Shown: positions 1 to 9,409 of the stretch, piece after piece
Layout: the number at the start of each line of letters is the position of its first letter
Position numbering within the stretch: position 1 is the first letter of the stretch
Source of the DNA: Prorocentrum cordatum
Lineage: Eukaryota; Sar; Dinophyceae; Prorocentrales; Prorocentraceae
Direction of reading: 5' to 3'
Assembly (NCBI GenBank): GCA_963575745.1
Contig: CAUYUJ010005618.1
Location: 12,501 to 55,000, forward strand
Length of the DNA: 42,500 nt
Notes under the pieces: generated by a model
What the model saw: only the letters and a program-made list of their open reading frames with translations
Told to the model about the DNA's origin: nothing
Databases searched by the model: none
Program-made: the position numbers and the translations under genes

Positions 1-275
1 GGCCCTCCGTTCCCGCCTGAGACTTCCTTGCAGTTTACTGAGGAATCGCTCTCTCGGCTGGGGACTTCCGTAAACTGTGCTCAGGAATCGTTCTCTCGGC
101 TCTCTGGGGTCGCGCTCTCGCTGGAAACTCGCTTGCTATTTACTCCAGAATCGCCTTCTTGCGTTGGAATTTCCCGCAATTCACTCGAGCGCCGCGCTCC
201 CGACACTCAGGCACCCAGGAGTCGCGCTCACGCTTAGGGTTCCCTCACGGTGAATTTTGGAATCGGGATCTCGGT
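1..275 (+). repeat. Degenerate ~45-bp tandem repeat (GAATCGCGCTCTCGC type)
   Basis: About six diverged units share a core like GAATCGCTCTCTCGG followed by GGACTTCC and a short AT-rich spacer. The same unit recurs at 1400-1620 and once near 4920-4955. The small open frames here are not protein-like. I see no gene. Confidence 0.75.
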
Positions 276-790
276 GCCCTTCGTGGCCCCCTCGCTGCCC
301 TTCGTGGCCCCGTTGCATCCCTTGTTGGCCCCCTCGCTGCCCTTCGAAGACCCATTGCACCCCTTCGCCCTTCGTGGCCCCCTCGCTGCCCTTCGTGGAC
401 CCGTTGCAGCACTTGTTGGCGCCCTCGCTGCCCTTCGTGGCCCCGTTGCAGCCTTTCGTGGCCCCCTCGCTGCCCTTCATGGCCCCATTGCAGCCCTCGG
501 TGGCCTCTTCGCTGCCCTTCGTGGCCCTGTTGCAGCCCTTCGTTGCCCCCTCGCTGCTTTTCGTGGCCCCGTTGCAGCCCTTCGTGGCCCCGTTGCAGCC
601 CTTCGTGGCCCCATTGCAGCCGTTCGTGGCCTCCTCGCTGCTTTTCGTGGCTCCATTGCAGCCCTTCGCGGCCCCCGCTCGTTCGCTGCTTTTCGTGGCC
701 CCATTCGTATGCGCTTCGTGGCCCCGCTGTCGCCCTTCGTGGTCCCCTTCCTGCCCTTCGTGGCCCCGCTGTCGCTCTCGCTCTCGGTCT
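276..790 (+). repeat. Minisatellite based on CCCTTCGTGGCCCC
   Basis: An 18-21-bp unit (CCCTTCGTGGCCCCGTTGCAG and variants) repeats more than 20 times. Units alternate between GTTGCAG and CTCGCTG endings, which gives a higher-order pattern of about 40 bp. All frames stay open because the unit lacks stops, so the ORFs of 180-280 residues here are repeat translations. A short TCG-rich tract follows to about 850. Confidence 0.9.
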
Positions 791-954
791 CGCTTTCGCT
801 CGTCGTCGTCGTCGTCGTCGCCGTCGTCTTCTTCGTCGTCGTCGTCGTGGTCGGTCCCCTGTCCGTTCCTCTTGAGGTCGGGCTGCCGCCGATCAGCGTG
901 GCCGCTGACCAGGCAACCGGTCCGCGGCTGCCCCGCCGCTTGCCGGGGCCCGGC

Positions 955-1115
955 CTGCAGGGAAGAAAACTATACCCCCAAAAGGGGTACGATCGAACAC
1001 GAAGAAGGCGGGTATCGAGGTTGGGGAAATGCACGTTGAATGACACTCGAGCAGATAAGAGCGAACCGTGTCAAAATGATTGGTGTGGCTGTTGTTGTTG
1101 GTGAATGTTGTATTG
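955..1115 (+). repeat. Dispersed module M1, copy 1
   Basis: This block runs from AGAAAACTATACCCCCAAAAG to TTGAATGACACTCGAGC and continues into a TTG microsatellite. It matches 1788-1915 along its length, including the transition into the microsatellite, so the whole block plus microsatellite was duplicated. No coding capacity is recognised. Confidence 0.75.
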
Positions 1116-1121
1116 TTATGG

Positions 1122-1162
<41 letters not shown>

Positions 1163-1250
1163 GCTGTGGTTGTTGCTGTGGTGCGTTGCGTTGCGTTGTT
1201 GTTGCGTTGCGTTGTCGTTGTTGTCGTTGTTGTTGCTGCTGTGTTTGAAT
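1112..1250 (+). repeat. TTG microsatellite
   Basis: Near-perfect TTG repeats with GCG-containing interruptions such as TTGCGTTGCG. Poly-Val, poly-Leu and poly-Cys frames arise from it and are not genes. Confidence 0.95.
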
Positions 1251-1254
1251 AATT

Positions 1255-1470
1255 ATTGTCGGCCCCCCTTCCGATAACCAGTACCTTTTTTCCGTTGGAG
1301 TGCCCCCCTCGGGGCTCGCACCCTGTTGTTTATCAGGGAAAGCTTGGTGTCGCCAGCGGGCGCTTCTGGCCCCCGAGTGATAATATCAACATCGGCCCCC
1401 GCCTGATATTTCCTCACGTGTATTGAGAAATCGCGCTCTCGCGCGGGACCTCCCCAACCTGCATGCAATA
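1255..1470 (+). repeat. Dispersed module M2, copy 1
   Basis: The block contains GATAACCAGTACCTTTTTTC, CACCCTGTTGTTTATCAGGG and CGCCTGATATTTCCTCA, and ends in the GAATCGCGCTCTCGCG motif. The same landmarks recur in the same order at 4765-4955. Confidence 0.7.
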
Positions 1471-1640
1471 ATCGCGCCCTCGCGTGGGACTTCCTCACAA
1501 TTTATTCGGACGCCGCGCCCTCGACATTCAGGAATCATGCTGTCGCTTTGGCCTTTCCCACGGCTTACTTGGGAATCGCGCTGTCGTTCGAGCTCTCCTC
1601 GCGATTCATGCAGTAACCGCGCTTCAGCAACACGCCTTCT
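1400..1640 (+). repeat. Degenerate ~45-bp tandem repeat, second array
   Basis: Four or five further units of the GAATCGCGCTCTCGC type seen at the start of the window, here directly downstream of module M2. From about 1640 to 1787 I see nothing recognisable. Confidence 0.7.
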
Positions 1641-1787
1641 TGACCTGGCCGCTTGGGCCCGTCTTCCTGGCCCGATCGCAATGGTGTACCCGCCCGACTG
1701 GCCCGTCTGGTTCTGCCACGTGTTTTCTGCTCCTAGTCCCGGTCCTGCTAATCCCGTGCTCCATCCTTTCTTCTCCCTGCACCAATT

Positions 1788-1915
1788 TCAGAAGAAAAAT
1801 ATATCCCCAGAAGGGGGCACGATCAAAGACAAAGAGGGCAGGTACCGAGGGCGGGGAACATACGCGTTGAATGGCACGCGAAAAGGTAAGCGCGAACAGT
1901 CTGAATCTAGTGGTT
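1788..1915 (+). repeat. Dispersed module M1, copy 2
   Basis: Diverged copy of 955-1115 (AGAAGAAAAATATATCCCCAG to GTTGAATGGCACGCG), again immediately followed by a TTG/CTG microsatellite. Confidence 0.75.
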
Positions 1916-2156
1916 GCTGTTGTTGTTGCTGTTGTTGTTGCTGTCGTTGTTGCTGTTGTTTTTGTTGCTGATTTTGGTGCTGTTGCTGCTGCTGGTTATG
2001 ATGAGGCTGTTGTTGGTGTCGTTGCTGTTGTTGTGGTTGTGGTGGTGGTGGTGGTGGTGGTGGTGGTTGTTGTTGTTGTTGTTGTTGTTGTTGTTGGTGT
2101 TGGTGTTGGTGTTGTTGTTGTTGCTGTCGTCGTCGTTGTTGTTGCTGCTGCTGGAG
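1913..2156 (+). repeat. TTG/CTG/GTG compound microsatellite
   Basis: About 240 bp of trinucleotide repeat that shifts between TTG, CTG and GTG. The reverse strand reads as poly-Gln, poly-Asn and poly-His. These frames have no flanking protein-like sequence. Confidence 0.95.
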
Positions 2157-2224
2157 TTCCCCACGTCCAAAGTTGAATTGTTGCTTTCTCTGGACACCCC
2201 GCGAAGGAACAGGAAAACCCCCTT

Positions 2225-2400
2225 TCTTCTCACTTACACATTCACACACTACATCATCATCGCCATCATCACCATCATCACCGCATCAACATCTTTTACA
2301 CATTCGCACGCACTCTCATTCCCCAATTCACTCACTCACCCAACGATCACTCATCACTCATCATTATCATCATCACAATACCATCGTCAACACAGTCTCG
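2225..2400 (+). repeat. CAT/ATC- and CACT-rich low-complexity DNA
   Basis: Imperfect CATCATCATCACC and CACTCACTCAC runs. No gene is seen. Confidence 0.7.
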
Positions 2401-2866
2401 TCTGTGGGTGAATTGCGAGGAGATCTCAGCCTGGAGCCCCCTCCCTATGGCGCCCGCCGCTTATGTTTGTAATCCGAGCGGGTCATCGGAGTCTTGTAAC
2501 TGTCGTGACTTTTGGGCCCCTGAGGCCTGGATATGGAGGAAGTATCAGGCGGGAGCCTCGTCTGTGAGTGACTTGCGAGGAAGTCTCAGGCGGGGCTCGC
2601 CGCTCATGGTTTTTTGTAAATCCGAGCGGGTCATCGGAATTTGGTATCCGTCGTGACTTCCCGGCCCATGAGGCCTGGATATGGAGGAAGTATCAAGCGG
2701 GAACCTCGTTTGTGAGTGGATTGCGGAGAGTGGATTGCGGAGAAATCTCAGGCGGCAGCCCTCTCCCTATGGGGCCCGCCGCAAATATGGGTGTTTGGAG
2801 TCCTGTAACCGTCGTCAATTCTGGGCCCCTGAGGCCTGGATATGGAGGAAGTATCAAGCGGGTGGC
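2398..2866 (+). repeat. Three tandem ~155-bp repeats
   Basis: Units at about 2398-2557, 2558-2708 and 2709-2866 share, in order, GAGTGAATTGCGAGGA, TCTCAGGCGG, CCCTCCCTATGG, GAGCGGGTCATCGGA and GGCCTGGATATGGAGGAAGT. The third unit has an internal duplication of GAGTGGATTGCGGA. The AAGTATCAAGCG element is nearly the reverse complement of CGCTTGATATTCCTT in module M2, so the two families may share ancestry in opposite orientation. Confidence 0.85.
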
Positions 2867-2992
2867 GGTCGCGGTGTGCATCGCGCTGGACCTTCGCACA
2901 TGCCACGGACGCAGCGACACGCACGACGTGTAGGAGTCCACGTGCAAGCGGCCGCACCACCACTTCGGGCGCGTCCCCAGCTGAAGCAGCCA

Positions 2993-3696
2993 AAGCCCAC
3001 GGGCGGCATCGGCTTTCTGACGGACGTGAACGAGCTTTTGCACGACGGGTCCTACAAGTACGCGGGGCCGCCGACGGTGGAGATCCTCTGCGTCTTTGAC
3101 CTGGAAGGCACGAAGCACTTCGAACCCGGGGACCTTCGTTCTTGGGCTGCACGCGCGAGGGCAAGCCCTTCCCGCCAGAGGCCTGGGAAGCGACGTTGGC
3201 CTCGGACAACCACGGCGTCCTGGGCCTTCGGTGCCAGCGCGAGAACTTTCGGGTCGGTTCTGGCATGGGCATCTATTGGGAGACGCTGGCGAGGTGGATC
3301 AGCACTCGCGTTCGTCGCGTCGCGCGGCGTCTAGGCGCGCCCGTCGTTTTCTTGCAGGCCTTGGACGAATGCAACGCGATTCAGGGCGATCTCGACGCGG
3401 GCCGGCGATTATTGAACGTCCCGAACATGCGCGAGACGGGGGTCACCCGCGGAGTCTTGCCAGCTCACGTCGGCACGGAGGTGCGAATCACGGCAGCGCG
3501 AGAAGAGTTGAACGAGAAGTTGGGGCCCGTTCAGGAGCAACGGGCCGCCGTATCTTTTGAGTTTCACTCCGAGGACGAGCAGCGGTGCGAGGGGCGCTCG
3601 CCGGGCGAGCTTTTGCGCCCCCGCGACCTACCGTTGAGAATCTGGCTGCAGGTGCGAGGCTTCAAGGAGTCCCCGATCTACCAGGAGGTCGCCTAG
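2993..3696 (+). pseudogene. Frameshifted helicase-like protein fragment (tentative)
   Basis: Two adjacent frames read as one protein-like sequence. The first (about 2993-3135) gives GGIGFLTDVNELLHDGSY then CVFDLEGTKHFEPGDL. The second (about 3137-3696) gives GCTREGKPFPPEAW, then VLPAHVGTEVRITA, LGPVQEQRAAVSFEFHSED, IWLQVRGF and a TAG stop. The reading frame changes near 3135-3140, so the gene is broken. The pattern of Gly, VR-T and VQ followed by a V-x-F-x-F-H segment resembles the region after the motor domains of PIF1-like or related SF1 helicases that are abundant in dinoflagellates. That is recollection of a pattern, not a search result. No Walker A motif is present, so at most a C-terminal part survives. 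The upstream boundary is uncertain because a tandem repeat ends only about 130 bp away. A domain of unknown function remains possible. Confidence 0.4.
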
Positions 3697-4764
3697 GTGC
3701 TGCTGCAGGGCACCGAAGGCGCCGACGACGACGGCGAGGCCGAGGCGCGTGCGAGGAGCTTGCGCGCGTTCAGTCCCAGCGGGCAGGAGCTCACGCGGCA
3801 GAGCTCGGGGCCGCGCGCCGCGCGCCGCTCGGGGTTCACCGTGGCGCGCGCGTCGCGCCTCGCCTCCGCGCCGTCGCAGGGCCAGACGCCGCGCGAGGGC
3901 GTCGCCGTCGACTGCGCGAGGGGCGGGGGCGCTGGTTGCGCGGGCGTGTCGGGCGAGCAGCGGTGGCTGCGCCTCTGCGCCATGCCCCCCCGCGCCGCCC
4001 GCGTGCGGAACTTGTTGATCCAGAGGCCGCCGCCGCGAGAGTCCCAGGGGCCAGGGCCGGCGGCGCCCTTGCGGATGGCGCTCCTGGAGTTCGACGTCAG
4101 AACGGAGAGCTCCAGGACAGAGGCGGAGCAGGTTGCTGCAGAGCAGGGTTCGTGCTGCCCCCCGCCCGAGCGCGGCAGCGCCCCGCTCGGACCCCGCGGG
4201 GTTGCCCCAGCGGCCTGGTCGCGCGCGCCAGCGGCTCGCGGGTTTGCCCCGACGGCCTGGCCCGCGGGGCCGTCCCCGACGGCTGCGCGATCGCGCCGGC
4301 GGAAAACGCGCCCCTTCCAGGCGCGGCGGCGAGGGCGCCGAGGAAAATCTACGCGCGCTCCCCTGCCAGGAGGAAAGAGGAGCACATGGGGAAAACGAAC
4401 GGGGCGGCGATGTGGAGAGGGGAGAAAGAGGAGGAGGTGGAGGAGGGCAAGGCAAAGGCCGAGGACGAGGAGGGACATGGGTAGGAGAGGGAGGAAGTGG
4501 AGGAGGCGGAGGACGAGGAGGAGGAGGCGGATGAGGAAAAGGACGATACATGCAACGAGTTGGACGAGAAGGAACAGGAGGAAGAGAAGGATAATAAGGA
4601 GAGGGGAGGAGGAAGAGGATGACGGAGAGGGCGGAAGGAAATGTCCGCCAGACGACGTAGAAAAAAACAACGACGGGCGAACTACATCGATTCTCGTGCG
4701 GGGTCCTATCGTCGGAGTACTTGTTGTTGTAGTTGAGTTCTTCTTAAGTAGAAGTAGGTATTCT
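3697..4764. other. GC-rich, low-complexity DNA with no recognisable gene
   Basis: Several frames are open for 300 residues or more on both strands, but composition explains this: Arg/Ala/Pro-rich product, and GGA-rich DNA from about 4415 to 4625. Open frames overlap on both strands without any motif. A short TTG-rich stretch near 4720-4735 leads into module M2. Confidence 0.7.
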
Positions 4765-4955
4765 TGATGCCCCTTCTGGTAACCAATGTATTTTTCAATT
4801 CAAGGGCTTCTCGAAGTTCACAACCTGTTCTCTTTACGCGGGAAATTGAGGTGCTACCAGCCTGTGTTGTTGGGCCCGGGCTTACAACAACAGGTACTCC
4901 CGCTTGATATTCCTTCATAATGTATTCCCAAATCGCGCTCTCGCGCGGGATTTCC
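4765..4955 (+). repeat. Dispersed module M2, copy 2
   Basis: Carries GGTAACCAATGTATTTTTC, CACAACCTGTTCTCTTTACG, CGCTTGATATTCCTTCA and AAATCGCGCTCTCGCGCGGG in the same order as 1255-1470, about 3.5 kb away. The copies have clearly diverged. Confidence 0.7.
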
Positions 4956-6671
4956 TCCCGGTCCCGCTGGCCTTGTGCGCCTTTTCGGGTCCTCTGGTCC
5001 ATCCCCCGCCCACCGCAGGAGGGGGGCGCGGAGGATCGGAACGCATAGACTTGGCAATAGGGAGCGTCGAGAGCCGCAGCGCCGTCTCGGGGCTCCTCGT
5101 AGGGCCACGAAGTGGAAGAGCCTCGCAGGCACAGCTGCACCAGTATTTCTGACCGCCCTTCTCGGCGGAAGACGTCTTCAAGTCCCTGCCCCCCCTCCCC
5201 CCCCGGTCTGTGATCGCCCCTCCCTTCCTTCGGTGGCACGGTGAAGGCTTCAGACCCTGGGGGACTTGGTATCTGATGAGGGCGGCGGTGGCGTCCATGT
5301 GAATTGGCGTTCCGCTGGTTCCCAGACCCTGGATTCCTCATGCGCCGGTTCTTCATCCCATGCCCTCACCGCAGGGCGAATGCCCGCACCGTGCTTCGCG
5401 CGGCCAGGGTCGGGGCAAGGAGGAGGGGGGGGAGGGGATTGACATGTTGAGGCTTGGCCGCTCCGTCCTTCGCTGCAGCGTCCGCCCCCGGCCGCCCGCG
5501 CCGCCCTGCAGGCGCTCTGCGGCACCGCCTGCGGCACCGCCCCCAGCAGCCGCCCCCGCTGGGGGCGTGGGCTCGCTGGCGAGCGCCGCGAGGCGGCCCC
5601 GCCGACTGCGGGAAGAAACGCGCGGACCCTGACGAAGATGCCGCGGGACCTTGTCGACGCCGATCTTGGTCGTGGTCCACGCTGGCCGTGGCCGATTCGC
5701 GGAGGGTTGTCCACGAATTGACGCTGGCCAAGATGTGCGATGACCAACATCGGCACGACGATTCCGCGCTCCGTCTTGGCCATGGTCCCCGTGTTCGTCC
5801 CCTCCAGCGCACGCGCACGCGCGCGGCGCGCGCCGCGCGGGCTTCGGGCCACCGAGTCGGGCCTAGAGGCCCCCACCCCTGAGCGCGCACCGCGTTGCCG
5901 GAGGGGCCGCGGGCCAGCGGAGCCAGCCCCCGGCCGCGAGGTTCGATGTCGACGGCCTGGGGGGAGTCGGCCACGCGCGAGAGGGACTCTCGGCTGCAGT
6001 GACCTTTGGTGTGGGCCCACAGGGGCGCCCCTGTTCGGCGCCACCCAAGCGTGCTAACATTGTGTGTGTGTGTGTGTGTGCGTGCGTCGCGCCCAGAGGG
6101 GCGACGCGCGCGCCGAGACATCTTATGCTCTATGCCCCGTGGCGTGCGCTTTCTGGCCGTACCCTTCGGGAACTAACACGAGATGGCTACGAGATGGTTG
6201 CACCATGTGTGCGGGTCGGACGCGCGCCTTCGATGAGGACTCTGTGCGTCCCGCCCGTGTCCCCCGGGCACTGGCAGCGGCGTCTGCCCCGGTCTTGGGC
6301 TGGGCCGGGCCAGGGCATAAAGGGGGCTGACGGTTGGGCAGGGGGGCACCGCGCGCTCGCGCGCAGCGCCTCGCAGCCCTGGCTCGGCTCCTCCCTGTTG
6401 CGGCACTCCCCCAAGCTTCCTAGCCGCTGCAGCACTGTGCGTCGATTCGTGGGGGGGGGGGGGGGGGGCCCCGCCGTCGGGTGTGGAGCCGCGCGCCCAA
6501 CGGGCCACTTTCTGCCTGCGGCCGCGCGCGCGCGCAGCCGACGCAGGCCCCGGGCCACTGGGGCCGCGGGGCGGAACGCAGCTGGCGCACGAGGCCCGCG
6601 CCGCGCGGGTCCCCTGGGCCACGCGCCGCCGCGGGCGGCTGCGCGGCTTGAAAAACTTGGCTGCCTCGACA
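4956..6671. other. GC-rich intergenic DNA
   Basis: No protein family, RNA gene or clear repeat was recognised. Overlapping open frames on both strands are Arg/Ala/Pro-rich. A GT microsatellite lies at about 6060-6081 and a G homopolymer of about 18 at 6451-6468. Confidence 0.6.
6060..6081 (+). repeat. GT dinucleotide microsatellite
   Basis: About ten uninterrupted TG units. Confidence 0.9.
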
Positions 6672-6846
6672 TTCAGGAGAAAACAAACACACACACAGAC
6701 AGATCATCGCCGATTCCCCAACAAATATTTGAGAAAGTAGGGGAAGTGGGGGGGAATACAAGACCCCAGGAAATATGAGAAAATATGGGGAGTCCTGTTC
6801 TCTGTGTCTACTTATTTGTGCGTCCCAGGGCCCAGGGCCCCTTCAG
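6672..6846 (+). repeat. Dispersed repeat R-C, copy 1
   Basis: Begins TTCAGGAGAAAACAAACAC, contains GATCATCGCCGATTCCCCA and GGAAATATGAGAAAATATGG, and ends with TTATTTGTGCGTCCCAGGG then CCCCTTCA. Four more copies lie in the same orientation at 21427-21600, 29612-29770, 30358-30500 and 34107-34236. It is less GC-rich than its surroundings. I see no terminal inverted repeat, poly-A tail or open frame. Confidence 0.85.
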
Positions 6847-7572
6847 GCGCGCCCGCCGTTCTGGAGCGCAGCACGTCCCGTGCTCAGAGCGTCCGAGCCG
6901 CTGCGCTGCGTGCTGACTCAGCGCGTCGGCCCACTCGTCGGCGGGCGCATCGCGTCACTGTGATCGTTTTTTGTGCACTGTTTCGCCGATCGACGCGGGC
7001 CCCGCACCCCCCCCTCTCCCCCCCATGGAGTAGATCTTGGCTGTTTTCGGGCGCCAGTCTAAAGCAGGTGGGGCCTCCCCCATAGGACGCACTCTTGCAA
7101 ACAGTCGCACTGAGCAGAGGCCTGGAGCCAGACCCCCCCCCCTCCCCCCCCTCCGCCCAATGTTGAAACGCCGAATAAAGAAACGCTCGGGGGTGCACAG
7201 ACCTCCTACCCTGACACGTCGATTAAGGAATTGGCCGTTCTCGGTTCGCGAGAGGGCGTCGCGGCCGTCATCTTTGCGGGTCCAGGCCCGTCGGTTTCGG
7301 TCCCAGGCCGTTGTCGCCGAGGGCAGGCCTGCTGAAGGGAGGTCTGCCCCCCGCCGAAACGCTCGCAGTACCCAATTGCGCCTTGAGCCTGCGTGTTGGG
7401 CCCCGCCGGGTCGCGCGAGAGGTCCACCAGGGGTCGCGTCGGGCCGCGCGCGGCGGGCTCCGCCGCACACGCCAGGGGGGCAGCGTGGGGGGGGGGGGAG
7501 GCTCCTTGGGGGGGAGGCGTCGCCCCCCCCCCTTCGCCCCGTGCCTCGCAGCAGCGTGCGCGCCTGATGGCC
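6847..7572. other. GC-rich intergenic DNA
   Basis: Contains several C or G homopolymers of 8-10 and many spurious open frames on both strands. No gene is recognised. Confidence 0.6.
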
Positions 7573-7761
7573 TCGAGTCGGGCAGGTCCCTCTACATGAG
7601 GAATGGCCACGCACAGTCGCAAGACAATCAGGGCACGATGTTTTTTTTGGCTTTGTTTCCACACTCTTTGGTTATTTTGATTATTAGTGCATGTTCATGT
7701 TGTTGTCCTATTTTTATTTGTTCGTCCAGAATCCCCCTGCAGGGGGACATGCCCGACCTGA
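7573..7761. mobile_element. MITE-like element R-A, copy 1
   Basis: Terminal inverted repeats GTCGGGCAGGTCCCTCTACA (left) and CCCCCTGCAGGGGGACATG then CCCGAC (right) bound a 189-bp AT-richer core. Flanking 8-mers TGATGGCC (7565-7572) and CGATTGCC (7762-7769) agree at 6 of 8 positions, consistent with an aged 8-bp target-site duplication. In this copy the outermost TTAA seen in the other two has decayed to TCGA and CTGA. No transposase is encoded, so it is non-autonomous. Confidence 0.8.
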
Positions 7762-7838
7762 CGATTGCCCCACCCTGCCTGGGGGGAAGTAGCGGAGCTG
7801 CCATCGCGGGCCTAACGCCGACCTATCGGCGATGCATC

Positions 7839-8083
7839 GCCGATTCCACCTCGATGTTCCTCCCCCCCCGAGCTGATCCCCTGGTGCAGGGCTGGACCGA
7901 AACGGTGTTTTGGCGATTGCCGTTTTCGTTTCGACTTCGTTTTGCGGTAGAGGTGGACGGGAGACGAAACGAGGGAAAACGAAAACAACACGAAATCGAA
8001 CGACACCGTTCAGGTTCAGACCCGTCGCCGATTCCACCTCGATGTTCCTTCCCCCCCCCCCGAGGCTGATCCCCTGGTGGCCT
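7839..8083. repeat. Foldback element flanked by ~48-bp direct repeats
   Basis: A direct repeat starting CGCCGATTCCACCTCGATGT and ending GCTGATCCCCTGGTG occurs at 7839-7886 and 8027-8076. Between the copies lies an imperfect inverted repeat. The left arm is about 7892-7945 (CTGGACCGAAACGGTGTT) and the right arm about 7965-8019 (AACGACACCGTTCAGGTTCAG). The sequence does not tell whether this is a tandem duplication around a palindrome or an insertion. Confidence 0.75.
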
Positions 8084-8224
8084 TCGCGTCGTAGCTCGGG
8101 CCTCTGGCGGCCGCATCGGAGCGATGCGGGCACCCCCCCGGGCACGACGCGCTCTCGTCGCGGCGCGGCCGCCGGAAGGAGGCACCCCGAGGCCGGAGAG
8201 GCGCCGAGCAGCAGCGAGCACGCC

Positions 8225-8410
8225 CGACAAACCTCGAGCCTCGAGCCTCAAACATCTCGAGCCTCGAGCCTCGAGCCTCGAGCCGCATGTTGCGCAGGAC
8301 TCGCCTCCAATCTCGAGCCTCGAGCCTCGCACCTCGCATCTCGAACCTCGAACGAACCTCGCATCTCGAGCTTCGAACCTCAAATCTCGAGCCTCGAGCC
8401 TCTCACGTCG
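8225..8410. repeat. CTCGAGC heptamer minisatellite
   Basis: CCTCGAG units, self-complementary at their core, alternate with variants such as TCGAACC and TCGCATC. The strands can therefore fold back on themselves. Open frames here are repeat translations. Confidence 0.9.
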
Positions 8411-9133
8411 AAGCGCGTTTTGAGCAGGAGAGTCGCCGTCGGCGTCGCTCCGCGGGCGTGTGCCCCCACTCGAGCCAGACGGCCGCCTGCCCAGCAGAGC
8501 GGCCGCCGCTGCCGCCTCCTGGACAACACAGCTGTTGCGGGGCGTCGTGTCCGTGTTTCCGTCGCCGTTTCGAATGTGCTGAGTCGCCATGCTTCTACGC
8601 CTCCTCCTCCTCCTCCTCCTCCTCCTCCTCCTCCGTTTCGAGCGTGGGCAAGGAGTCCTGAAGAGAACCGGGTTCTGAGGTTCTGTCGAAGCTTTGTGGC
8701 CTCCCGGGGCCCTCCGCGGGCCCCGGGGCCGTCAGGAACGCCTCGGGACGATGAGGAGCCAGCCCTGGGGAAGTGCCCCCGGTTCCAGGACCCGTTTGCC
8801 CTCGTGGCAGGTGCGCGAGGGGCCACGGGGTAACCGCTCGGGGCAGCGCAGAGCGGCACGCGGCGCAGTCTCAGAGCCAAGGATCGTGCAGTCGACTTGT
8901 GGGGCCGATCCATTCACACAGTGGCGCTGTCGCACGACTCCGCCACCGCGCTCGGGCGGGCTCCCATGGAGGCGGGGGGGGGGGCAGGCGCGGGGAGGCG
9001 GGGGATAATCCATTGAACCTATCTCCCCCAACCTCGTCTTTGGGGTACAGTTCTGCCTGGAGGGCCAAACATGCGGGGGTTTTTGGTCATACAAATGAAC
9101 GCGCCTTGGGCTCGAAGAGTCGGGGGGGCCCAA
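8411..9133. other. GC-rich intergenic DNA
   Basis: Contains a CTC tract at about 8596-8636. No gene is recognised. The region 8640-9133 is unique as far as I can tell by eye. Confidence 0.6.
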
Positions 9134-9182
9134 CTGATGCTTCGTAGGGCCGATCGATTCTGATTGAGTCCGACGAGCAGTC
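9134..9182 (+). repeat. ~45-bp direct repeat upstream of the plus-strand LINE
   Basis: Contains TTCGTAGGGCCGATCGATTC followed by TGATTGAGTCCGACGAGCAG. A close copy lies at 14388-14426, on the far side of the LINE, about 5.25 kb away in the same orientation. The two copies bracket the element and its CTC tracts. Confidence 0.8.
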
Positions 9183-9335
9183 CTCCTCCACCTCCTCCTC
9201 CTCAGCCTCCTCCTCCCCTCTCCTCCTGCCTCCTCCTTCTCCTCCTCCTCCTCCTCCTCCTCCTCCTTTTTGTTCCTCCTCCTCCTCAGCCTCCTCCTCC
9301 CTCTCCTCCTGCCTCCCCCTCCCCCTCCTCTTCCT
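9181..9335 (+). repeat. CTC/TCC microsatellite abutting a spliced-leader relict
   Basis: About 155 bp of CTC with TTC, CAG and CCC interruptions. It runs directly into the leader relict. An open frame beginning at 9164 reads through it into ORF1, but that part is Ser/Pro/Leu repeat translation. Confidence 0.95.
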
Positions 9336-9373
9336 CCTACGGCCATTTTGGCTCAAGACCATCTTGGGTCAGG
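9336..9373 (+). other. Tandem spliced-leader relicts at the LINE 5' end
   Basis: GCCATTTTGGCTCAAG at 9342-9357 is identical to the last 16 nt of the dinoflagellate spliced leader, preceded by TCCTACG where the canonical leader has TCCGTA. Directly after it, CCATCTTGGGTCAGG (9359-9373) matches the leader 3' end at 12 of 15 positions, giving a second, older relict. Tandem relicts are the recognised signature of mRNA trans-spliced, reverse transcribed, reinserted and trans-spliced again. They lie 36 nt upstream of the probable ORF1 start. Confidence 0.85.
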
Positions 9374-9409
9374 CCGCGCCCGCCTTTTCTCCTTTCCACC
9401 AGCCCCCGC

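Noticed and set aside
3697-4767. 356-residue Arg-rich open frame and opposing minus-strand frames
   Set aside because: Composition-driven openness on both strands, no motif, and it runs into GGA repeats.
5250-6121. 250-264-residue frames on the minus strand
   Set aside because: Pro/Arg/Ala-rich, overlapping each other and plus-strand frames, with no family resemblance.
8620-8660. Leader-like sequence TCCGTTTCGAGCGTGGGCAAG after a CTC tract
   Set aside because: The start matches but the diagnostic GCCATTTTGGCTC core is absent.
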